A stretch of 64,000 bases of DNA, from positions 6,272,891 to 6,336,890 of the forward strand of contig OY744461.1 in the NCBI GenBank assembly GCA_963556145.1, written 5' to 3'. Origin of the DNA: Hygrocybe punicea (Eukaryota; Basidiomycota; Agaricomycetes; Agaricales; Hygrophoraceae). The notes beneath the pieces are model-generated. The model was given only the letters and a program-made list of their open reading frames with translations, was not told the DNA's origin and searched no databases. Shown here one piece after another: positions 46,117 through 53,777 of the stretch (position 1 is the first letter of the stretch; each line of letters starts with the position of its first letter). A program made the position numbers and the translations under genes.

Positions 46117-47128
46117 GACATCGTGCTACACGTAGTCTACCCTAACTTTGACCTCTTGTATTACTCCTAGCAGTTGTACTAGACGTAACAAACTTCATCC
46201 AACATCACTCAAACCTTATCCCTGAAAACCCTACCTCCATTACTGCCGACATCGTGCAACCGTTTGACCCGCTGACCCATCACACGACCACTAGTCGTGA
46301 CACAAGGCGGTTGACGTTGCGTCTGGTGATGGTGGGCGTGTTGGGCCATGCGGGGACGCGTTTTCGCGCGTGGATGGGGCCGTTTGACTTGATGCAGAGG
46401 TGCTGGTGGACGGCTGTTGCTGGGTTGCCACGGAAGTGGTGGTTAGTTTTGTGTTGGGGTTGGGCCTATGCGCTGGGCGTTCACATTCACGGCTGTCTTT
46501 GGCCTTGGGTTGTGGTGTTTTGAAGGGTGCTCGCGGCCGCGCTCTGCTCCGGGGTGTTTGGGGTTTGGGGTGGCGAGAGCCGTGGGCGTTGGGTATTCGC
46601 GTCCGTGTTCGGTTTGGAGGTGGTTGGTACTGTGGGACGGCGGTGGTGGTGAGTTTCGGGGCCCGTACATCGTTTTTGGCTTGACGTGGTTGGAACTAAC
46701 GAGGTGGCGCGACAGGGCTGTTGAATGTTCACGTTTGGAGGTGCTGGGTGGTGTTCGAGTGGTGTTGCCAGGCACTGGGGCAGTGAGCGTCGTGGTTGCT
46801 CTCATTGGGGTCCACGTCGCTGTGGGCTGCGTGTGGTTGGCGTGGGCCGTTGGCGGTGAGGTTTGTGGTTCATTTTTTGTATTGGTTTTCCGCCGTGTTT
46901 TTTCCTTCTTCGCTCGTTTCTTTTTAGTAGTCATTTGTGTAGATCGAGAGAATGAAAATGTTTGATGCTTGGAAAATGGTTCAGTGCTTGGAAAATTACT
47001 TGGTGTTCGGGAAACTGCTTGGTGTGCTGTGCTCTGTGCTCTGTGCGCGGTACTCGTAAAATCGCTGGGGTGCTGAAAAATCACTGGAAATCGCAGGAAG
47101 TCGCCGAAAATCACTGAAGACAGAAGCT

Positions 47129-47153
47129 GGGTTCGAATCCACTCTCATCACCA
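47129..47153 (-). other. Primer-binding site resembling a tRNA 3' end
   Basis: Read on the plus strand this is GGTTCGAATCC, followed by 10 bases and a terminal ATCACCA: the T-loop, acceptor strand and CCA of a tRNA. The minus strand is therefore its complement and starts TGG at the LTR boundary, as a primer-binding site should. The spacing from T-loop to CCA is one base short of the standard, so the exact tRNA is not assigned. Confidence 0.72.
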
Positions 47154-47311
47154 CGTTGGAGTGGTATGGAGGTACCACTCCAAGGGCTAGCTGGAGAGTC
47201 TCGCTGGAGAGCTGGCGAGGAAGGCTTGATTGGGACTGACTACTGACAGGAATCTGTCTACAACAAACCGTGGGAGCCTCATCACGTGACCAGACACTCG
47301 CTACCACTCCA
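47154..47311 (-). repeat. 5' LTR of the LARD-like element
   Basis: Direct repeat partner of 42871-43028, with the same terminal palindrome. In element orientation it begins TGGAGTGGTAGC and ends just before the primer-binding site. Confidence 0.88.
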
Positions 47312-48038
47312 GCATGCAGCAAGGAGGACACCAAAGATGACACCAACAAGGACAATGTCACCACTGAGATTGATGATGACAGTGATCAAGGCGACGGAGG
47401 CTATATTTCCACCAAGAAAATGGGCGATGACGACCGTCAAGTGAGTTTCCAACCCATTCTGCTATCTATTGTATGCTTGTGCTGATGCCATCTGGATCCA
47501 CTTCATCACAACAGGCTGCAAGTTTTCATAGCAAGAGTGATCATACGGCCGACGTGCGCACAATCTTCAAGCGAGATGAACATCATATCAATGTGGACAC
47601 CAGCAAGGAGGAAACCAGCCATTGGTGCCGTGTTTGCAAGTATGTTTGTTTCTGACTAGGGCCTTCTGTGATCTGACCCTAGGGTTACTCCGGTAGGTCG
47701 AAACTGATTGCGTCCAAGTATTGCTTCTTCACAGGTGGGGTGTCCTCCTTACGAACACACATTTCACGGTGAGTTGACGTCAGCAATACTTTTCCATTCA
47801 CTGATATCTGATCTTCTTAGACACATTGATCACATCACTTTGTACAAGCTCTGCTGCAATAAGCTCAATATCCCACTTCATCCACGTGTTCTCATGAGGG
47901 ATTTTACGAAGGACAGCATGGACAAGTAGGTCGTGTCTGGACGTGTCGGGAACTGATGCAATGACTACTGGTCTCACAGATATGATCAATCTACACTCAA
48001 CGGGTCTATTATTCGGCAACCTAAGGTCCCACAATTCA

Positions 48039-48070
48039 CTAGTGGGGTGTGGGCCATTGCTTTGCATGGC
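48039..48070 (-). terminator. Helitron 3' terminal hairpin and CTAG end
   Basis: CTAG at 48039-48042 preceded (in element direction) by an imperfect palindrome with a 7-bp stem. In Helitrons this hairpin and CTRR end stop rolling-circle transfer. Confidence 0.8.
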
Positions 48071-48107
48071 ATGTTACTCGTCCCTTCTTTTAGCAAGAGA
48101 ACACATA

Positions 48108-51100
48108 TTAAGATTGAGCATATATAAACAGTACAGCATTATTACCATTACATGACAATAAATTAATATTTGAAAAGTCATCTATATCACCTTCATTAAT
48201 ACAAATTGATCTGGTTGATATACCATCATGAAACCATACCATACTGTTGATGAATATGCGGGCAGTAAAATGTGCATCACCAAAGTACACAATTCCTCTC
48301 AATGTGTAAGCAGTGGATATGTCATCAATTGACAAGTTTATAACTTGACTAATTATTAAATTCTCAATAGAGTCAACTGTAAACATGATTAGAGGTGGAA
48401 TTTTGTTAAATGCAATAAATTTAGTAATCTCTCCCCAACACAATTGACATTTGTGCCGTTGTCTATTAACTATGATTTGAGCAAGACATGTTGAGATTGT
48501 TCCAGAAAATGAATATGAACAATGAAAGATGGCGTCACATCTATCATTTTCCAGAATGGTTATGTTTTCACAATTGATACATTTAAGACAAGTTGAAGTC
48601 ATTGGTTCATTTGCTTTCATTATATAATGGTCCAAATCACTTATGGCAATGCCAACTTGACCATAAGGAAATATTTCGGGTTTATCTTGATGCAATAAAT
48701 GTCTGATTGTATTTCTAACTGTTTCTAAATCTGTTGTGTGATTCTTGGATCGTTTGAATCCTAAGCTCAAAATCTTTAATATTTCATTGATGCTATTGAA
48801 TCTTTTTTTCCAACTTGATGGATCTTCATTCCATATTGCTAGTAATATTGTAAAGAGTGAATCATAAGCACAGCTCCAATCTTCCGCATCCCATATAAAC
48901 CCTTTTGGTTCATTTAATTCAATAGTACTTGTTTTTCGTCTTTTTTTCACTATGGAAGATGAACTTACAACTTGTTGTAATTTTCGTTTTTTATTTTGCA
49001 ATACATTGGCCGTCGAATTTTTATGAGTGACAGTGATTGGAACAGTTCCTTTTGCAGGAACAAAGTTGAGGTTTCTGAAATCTGCCTTTTGATTTTTGTT
49101 CATATGTTTAATTAATTGCCATGGAGAGGGCTGTGTTGTGTATTGATTTAGTTGCTCCGTGGCTTTCCATGCGATAGCATGATGAATGTTTTTTGGAATA
49201 TATGACTTTCCTTTCCATTTTCTAAATTGATCAATGATAGAATTTCGCTGATCTCCCTTGACATGGTCTGGTAAGAGTCCTTGATATTTCAGTTTGGTAA
49301 TCTCATCAAGCAGTTCTAATTCTCTGAATTCCTGCCTGAGATATCCAGAAGCACCCCCAGTAATTACTTTAGGATCAAAGCCTTGCATGATAATAGTTCC
49401 TGCTGCAGAAGCACTTCTTGATAAGCAAGTATAATAGGATTGGTGGTTTCTACAACTACTGAGGTCAACTACATTGTTAGGACGAGTACGTCCTTGACAT
49501 GCATAATCAGTCATTGCAAAATTAGGTAGTACCAACACTTGTTCTCTTGACAAAGATATCACATCATCATTGGGTAATGAGCACATGGTGGAAGTGACAT
49601 GTTTTGTAATTGGCACCACATTTTCAGGAAGTCCTTCTATGTTAATTTTTTTTGGAGGATTCAATAATCTGACAAATAAAGTGTCCAGTACAGTTTGTTG
49701 CTCAGGACCTATTGCACTCTGCCAACCCACAACTATGCCCTCTGCTCCTTTGGTAATGCAGCACTCTGTTGCATCATTGTTCCTCAGCATCACTGGCATG
49801 CCTACACATAAGTCCAATCTTCCTGGTATATGATCAGAGGATGATGCATGTGGTTGGCTCCAAAGTAGCTTTTGGAGTGAAGGTTCCAATATCTTTGTGT
49901 GTCGAATAGGATCCAAAATTGTTGACATGTGATGAGATTTTCTTTTGCTATTGGAACTAGTAGGATCATTCCATCTGTCTATGGAATAGAATGATGTTAA
50001 TGGTCTCCTATTTTCAGCAGCAAAACGTTGAATACCAAGTTCATTGATTTTGTCTTTTTGTGCATTCAATGCAGTTATAACTGACACATTCCTGAATTTC
50101 TTTTGGGCTAATTTTGGATCATTTGGACCTTTTCCTGCAACACGAGTATGAAGAAATGCAATATCTTTGGGAGTACATGCTTTGTATCTCATGTTTTCCA
50201 AAGCAAGCCTCAGTTGGACATCTTCTTCTGACTGATTGGTTTGTCTCATATTTGCACGTAATATAACAACTGTTGTTATTTGATGCCAAAGAGCTTTGCC
50301 TATAGCCGCTTCCTGATTTGCTATAGTTTGACTGGAATTGATTTGGACACCAACAGTTCCAGAGTATAAAGGAGCACCACTCATAGCTGGTGGAAGTTGG
50401 CCAAAATCTCCTGCAAATATCATATTAATGCCACCAAAGGGTTCATCATAAACACCACGTGCTTTTGCACACTGAGCACTGATTTTATACATATCTCTGC
50501 AAGATAACATTGACACCTCATCAATGAAAATGTAATCCACACCATCAAGATTGGCACGTACTTGTGCAAGGGAACGAGATGATCCTCCCTGATTAATTCC
50601 AAGAATGGAGTGATATGTGGATCCATTTACAAGGGCAGCAGCACCACCGGTTGGTGCAAGAACCACAAATCGATGATTTTCGTTGTGTTTACCAAAACAA
50701 CTAGTCAATGCTTTGATGACTTGTGATTTCCCTGTGCCTGCCATCCCACCAAGATACATGCGTAGCTTATCAGAACCGTTAATCAAGGTAGAGTGATTCG
50801 CAATGATATGAAATGCTCTCTTTTGGTCAGTGTTCAACTTGTAATCATTGATAGTTACATCAATAAGATGACGATCAGCTCTGTTTGCAGGAATAAACAT
50901 ATGGTTGATGTATGCTGCATCCACTATCTTGACATCATTATATTGAAAATTTCCCAATTTATTTATGGTTGCTGTGTTTGTTGGTAAATTTTTATTTCTG
51001 TCATCGATGATTTCCTTTTTCTTTGCAAGGACTGCAGTTCTCCACAATTTTGCTGATTGTACTACAGGTGGTTCTATAGGTATCAACGGTCCTATATCTG

Positions 51101-53777
51101 GGGTACCATCAATACAATCATCAAGCCACCCTGACCTTTTCAAAGTTCTTTCAGCTATCAGCATTTGATCTTTCCTTTTTTGTCCTTTTTGACCAAGTTT
51201 CAGGAGTATTTCCATGTCATTATTGTCTTCATCAATATTGTTGAAGTCGTCGCCATTAAATGCAAATTCAGCATTGTGCATGTCATCCAGTTCATCAAGA
51301 CCGTTTGAGGTCACCCATGAATACCTTATATTTGCAGTATTATTCTTCTGACGTTTAGCAGAGAAATCATCTCTTGCATCCAAACATTCATACCGCAGAC
51401 CAAAGTATTTCATGATCTCTAGTTCTCTTTTAGAAAACTCGTGGTCTATAAAAGCATTATCCCATGTTTGTAATTTACTTTTGAGTTCTTTGCCACTTCT
51501 CCATGGCTTGAAAAACATTAACATTGTACAACAATAATATTCTCGATCACCACGGTCAGCCCTTGGCAAAGTGTTCGGAATAAAATTAGGAACTATGAAA
51601 GGATCATTCCCTTTCATTTTGGCATGGTGGGTAAGATATTGTGGATGATTGGAATGTAAAGTATAATCATTTTCAAATTTTGTCAATTTATTAAGATCAA
51701 CTTCATTTGTTTTATCAGCTATTTCTGTGCCTGCATGTCTATTCAAACTATCAGGTTTTGGAATTTCATCTATCTCCATGAGTATATCATTATCAACGAC
51801 ATCAGACAAGTTGTCATCACTGGAATAGTCAACATTAGTAGGTTCAGTGCAAGAGTCAGACAAATCATCACAGCCTAGATTGTCAAAAATTTGGTTTTGC
51901 ACTGGTTCTTTTCTGGCCCTTTTGGTCTTTGTTTTGGTGCGTCTTTTCTTTGGTTCCATAGTGGCAAGACGTATCCAGTCATACAGTGATACATTATCAT
52001 ACAAGGCGGGTCTGAACATATAATTATTTACTTTGGAAAGTCCAATGTATGCGCCATTATTCTTACCAATAACAACCTTTTGTGCATTATTTTGGTCTTC
52101 ACATATATTAGGAATTTCTTCATCAGACCATGCACTGATAACCTCTTTAACATAAGATCTCCAAAAGAATGGCACGAATTTATGACTGGTGTAGTGATCA
52201 GGATTTCCAAGGACATATAATGAAGCCATTGGAGCACCAATTTCCATTTTGGAGGTGAGTGAATTGACTATTTGTGTAAACAGCTTTCTGACTTTGTCTT
52301 TTCTTTTCAGGTCGCCACCAATCATTTCGGAATTCTTATCAAAAATACTTTTTATCACTTCAAAAATGCTATAGGTCTTCAAGGAGAATTTTGTAATATA
52401 ATCTGTTATGTATGCAACTATGGCCTTTATAGCAGTACCTGATAATAAGCTGGTCACATCAGAATTGCATCGTAGCATATATGTAACTTCAGGTGTCACC
52501 GTGTTCATCCAAGGTTCACCATGCTTGAGGTTGAGAGCACCAGTATTAGGTTCTACAAAGGTTTGTTGAAAGATATCACGGGGAAATCGTCGTTTACATT
52601 CACCTTTCGAATTAAGACAGTATGGCTTTTTTTTGCCATCATGCCTGTTATGTACATTTAATCGCAATAAAAGATCATCTACAACATCTTGAAACCTTTG
52701 CCACCATGTTGATCTTTTGTTGTGATATTGACAATTCATGGAACAATTATATGATGGTGGATCTGGCATGACACATGTTGGTGGTTGATATTCAGGTTTC
52801 GACATTGTCTGTTCCATTTTCTGTGATACCTCATCTTTAGAACCTGTCATGAATTGTCCTACACACAAACTTTCCAAATATTCCACTAATCTTTTCTGAA
52901 AGTCAGAATTTTCACCCATAATTTTGTCACGTATTTCCTGAGGTGTAAGGCATCCCTTTATCCACAACAGCATATGAAGATGCAAGGTAAGACGTCCTTG
53001 TTCCTCTACCGTTGCATAATAACCTGATGTGTTTCCATACAGGCCAGGATGAGATTCATTTATTCCTAATATATGTTTGATGAACATTTCAGTAGTAAAG
53101 TGAAAGAAGCGGGCTCCAGCAACTGGATTGTTTGCAATTAGTTTGTAACAATCCTGGGGTAGACGTAGTTTAGGATAAAACTTTTCTTTGTTGTCAGCAT
53201 AATATAAGCATAGTGGGTGATTGATGTCTGCAGGTGCAAAAGTGATAAACCAAGTCGGAGCACCAATATAGGATATCAGAGACCAAATCTCATTTCGCAT
53301 GTATTTCTTGTTAGTAATTGAACCTTTGACCTGACCAGCTACGTGATCCAGATCAGAAATGAGTTTATAGCATGCTTTCTCTTCCGATGTATCTGGTTTG
53401 ACTCTATCACCTCTAGATAATCTCTTAGAGAGGTCATCCAAAACAGCTGTATTGATATTCAGCAGGCGATCTGCAATATCGTTGAAATTATGTTTATTAG
53501 TCAACAAATATCCTCCGGTTGTACTGTCCTTGATTTGTTCTTGATTGAATGCAATCAATGGAAAATAGGGATCGGTTTGAAATCTTTTGTCATGGTACAT
53601 CAGGAGATGTCTTTTGTGCATCATATCACTGATGCTTAAAACATCATTGTCTATGCTGCTAATACCACCCAAGCCATATGGAAATAGGCAGGGAAACATC
53701 ATAGGATATAACTGAGGATTATTAAAGAACGATTCTGGATTTCTAGCATGGCTTATGGCAAACACCACCATGGTCAT
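48108..53777 (-). CDS. Helitron Rep-helicase, main part, with C-terminal cysteine-protease-like domain
   Basis: 1889 codons without a stop. In order: a Helitron_like_N region (L-F-P-Y-G-L-G-G near 53670); the HUH relaxase site H-L-H-M-L-L-W (about 52970) and the paired tyrosines Y-I-T-D-Y (about 52400); and a PIF1-type helicase with Walker A G-M-A-G-T-G-K-S (about 50730), Walker B F-I-D-E-V-S (about 50530), G-D-F-G-Q-L-P-P (50400) and a final C-Q-G-R-T block (49490). After a basic linker the last 300 residues read W-S-C-A-Y-D-S-L (Cys codon 48870-48872), two C-x2-C pairs, and G-D-A-H-F-T-A-R (His codon 48270-48272) with V-W-F-H-D-G. That is the layout of a ubiquitin-protease-like (USP) domain. 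The protein would nick, unwind and transfer the Helitron; the protease role is inference. Confidence 0.88.
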   Translation of the reverse strand: MTMVVFAISHARNPESFFNNPQLYPMMFPCLFPYGLGGISSIDNDVLSISDMMHKRHLLMYHDKRFQTDPYFPLIAFNQEQIKDSTTGGYLLTNKHNFNDIADRLLNINTAVLDDLSKRLSRGDRVKPDTSEEKACYKLISDLDHVAGQVKGSITNKKYMRNEIWSLISYIGAPTWFITFAPADINHPLCLYYADNKEKFYPKLRLPQDCYKLIANNPVAGARFFHFTTEMFIKHILGINESHPGLYGNTSGYYATVEEQGRLTLHLHMLLWIKGCLTPQEIRDKIMGENSDFQKRLVEYLESLCVGQFMTGSKDEVSQKMEQTMSKPEYQPPTCVMPDPPSYNCSMNCQYHNKRSTWWQRFQDVVDDLLLRLNVHNRHDGKKKPYCLNSKGECKRRFPRDIFQQTFVEPNTGALNLKHGEPWMNTVTPEVTYMLRCNSDVTSLLSGTAIKAIVAYITDYITKFSLKTYSIFEVIKSIFDKNSEMIGGDLKRKDKVRKLFTQIVNSLTSKMEIGAPMASLYVLGNPDHYTSHKFVPFFWRSYVKEVISAWSDEEIPNICEDQNNAQKVVIGKNNGAYIGLSKVNNYMFRPALYDNVSLYDWIRLATMEPKKRRTKTKTKRARKEPVQNQIFDNLGCDDLSDSCTEPTNVDYSSDDNLSDVVDNDILMEIDEIPKPDSLNRHAGTEIADKTNEVDLNKLTKFENDYTLHSNHPQYLTHHAKMKGNDPFIVPNFIPNTLPRADRGDREYYCCTMLMFFKPWRSGKELKSKLQTWDNAFIDHEFSKRELEIMKYFGLRYECLDARDDFSAKRQKNNTANIRYSWVTSNGLDELDDMHNAEFAFNGDDFNNIDEDNNDMEILLKLGQKGQKRKDQMLIAERTLKRSGWLDDCIDGTPDIGPLIPIEPPVVQSAKLWRTAVLAKKKEIIDDRNKNLPTNTATINKLGNFQYNDVKIVDAAYINHMFIPANRADRHLIDVTINDYKLNTDQKRAFHIIANHSTLINGSDKLRMYLGGMAGTGKSQVIKALTSCFGKHNENHRFVVLAPTGGAAALVNGSTYHSILGINQGGSSRSLAQVRANLDGVDYIFIDEVSMLSCRDMYKISAQCAKARGVYDEPFGGINMIFAGDFGQLPPAMSGAPLYSGTVGVQINSSQTIANQEAAIGKALWHQITTVVILRANMRQTNQSEEDVQLRLALENMRYKACTPKDIAFLHTRVAGKGPNDPKLAQKKFRNVSVITALNAQKDKINELGIQRFAAENRRPLTSFYSIDRWNDPTSSNSKRKSHHMSTILDPIRHTKILEPSLQKLLWSQPHASSSDHIPGRLDLCVGMPVMLRNNDATECCITKGAEGIVVGWQSAIGPEQQTVLDTLFVRLLNPPKKINIEGLPENVVPITKHVTSTMCSLPNDDVISLSREQVLVLPNFAMTDYACQGRTRPNNVVDLSSCRNHQSYYTCLSRSASAAGTIIMQGFDPKVITGGASGYLRQEFRELELLDEITKLKYQGLLPDHVKGDQRNSIIDQFRKWKGKSYIPKNIHHAIAWKATEQLNQYTTQPSPWQLIKHMNKNQKADFRNLNFVPAKGTVPITVTHKNSTANVLQNKKRKLQQVVSSSSIVKKRRKTSTIELNEPKGFIWDAEDWSCAYDSLFTILLAIWNEDPSSWKKRFNSINEILKILSLGFKRSKNHTTDLETVRNTIRHLLHQDKPEIFPYGQVGIAISDLDHYIMKANEPMTSTCLKCINCENITILENDRCDAIFHCSYSFSGTISTCLAQIIVNRQRHKCQLCWGEITKFIAFNKIPPLIMFTVDSIENLIISQVINLSIDDISTAYTLRGIVYFGDAHFTARIFINSMVWFHDGISTRSICINEGDIDDFSNINLLSCNGNNAVLFIYAQS

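Larger units (their letters stand above)
44681..46302 (+). repeat. Solo LTR, 1622 bp, TSD CAAGG
   Basis: A 5-bp duplication CAAGG flanks it (44676-44680 and 46303-46307). It starts TGTCATGA and ends TCGTGACA, an inverted pair of the TG..CA type. There is no partner or internal retroelement sequence, so it is best read as a solo LTR left by recombination. It is unusually long and contains a spliced minus-strand gene, a tiny plus-strand membrane ORF and a TATA box about 190 bp from its right end. The orientation is given by the TATA box. Confidence 0.8.
43290..46934 (-). pseudogene. Thr/Pro/His-rich ORF of the LARD-like element, split by a solo LTR
   Basis: From ATG 46934 the frame starts with a strongly basic segment (K-K-K-R-A-K-K-E-K-T-R-R-K), then a long Thr/Pro/His-rich low-complexity region to a stop at 46443. 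The same composition continues in another frame to 46303, where the solo LTR interrupts, and resumes from 44680 to about 43290. Frameshifts and probable introns prevent a full model. There is no zinc knuckle, protease or polymerase motif. The basic head could bind nucleic acid and the position suggests a Gag substitute, but this is inference. Plus-strand open frames across the same bases are weaker in codon logic and are not called. Confidence 0.4.
42871..47311 (-). mobile_element. LTR retroelement without recognisable pol (LARD-like), minus strand
   Basis: Two 158-bp direct repeats (42871-43028 and 47154-47311) differ at only about eight positions. On the minus strand a primer-binding site starts directly at the end of the right repeat (TGGTGATGAGAGTGG, from 47153 leftwards), and a purine tract (AGGAAGGGGGG, about 43033-43043) lies just before the left repeat. 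Both place the 5' end at the right. Flanking pentamers GTACG and GCATG differ by two C/T transitions and may be a decayed target duplication. The interior has no RT or integrase; it has a Thr/Pro-rich ORF and a nested solo LTR (44681-46302). Without the latter the element is about 2.8 kb. It would need enzymes from another element. Confidence 0.8.
41383..48038 (+). mobile_element. hAT transposon, left part, interrupted by an LTR element and a Helitron
   Basis: It starts TAGTGATGGACAGGTCTGG, the same terminal repeat as the 748-bp MITE at 1309, followed by GAACC-rich subterminal repeats. The candidate target site is CATCCTTG (41375-41382). A plus-strand transposase gene starts at 42507. The LTR element 42871-47311 sits in its first exon and a Helitron is inserted at 48039. 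The right end is not in the window: the Helitron and the Gypsy element inside it run to the right edge. Confidence 0.8.
42507..48038 (+). pseudogene. hAT transposase (BED finger), interrupted
   Basis: Starts M-T-G-C-A-V-G-x-D and shares D-A-x-Q-I, D-D-V-x-x-I-S-G-P and S-A-x-A-R-D-P-D-N with the hAT gene at 7309-3969, so the two are paralogues. Exon 1 is broken at 42870 by the LTR element and resumes at 47312 with an acidic run. The BED exon (about 47514-47640: T-A-D-V-R-x-I-F, H-W-C-x-V-C) is followed by an exon with F-F-T-G-G-V-S-S-L-R-T-H (47728-47768), one starting near 47821 (L-Y-K-L-C-C-N), and one reaching T-L-N-G-S-I-I (47990-48038), where the Helitron interrupts it. The catalytic and dimerisation exons are not in the window. 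Dead copy. Confidence 0.72.
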
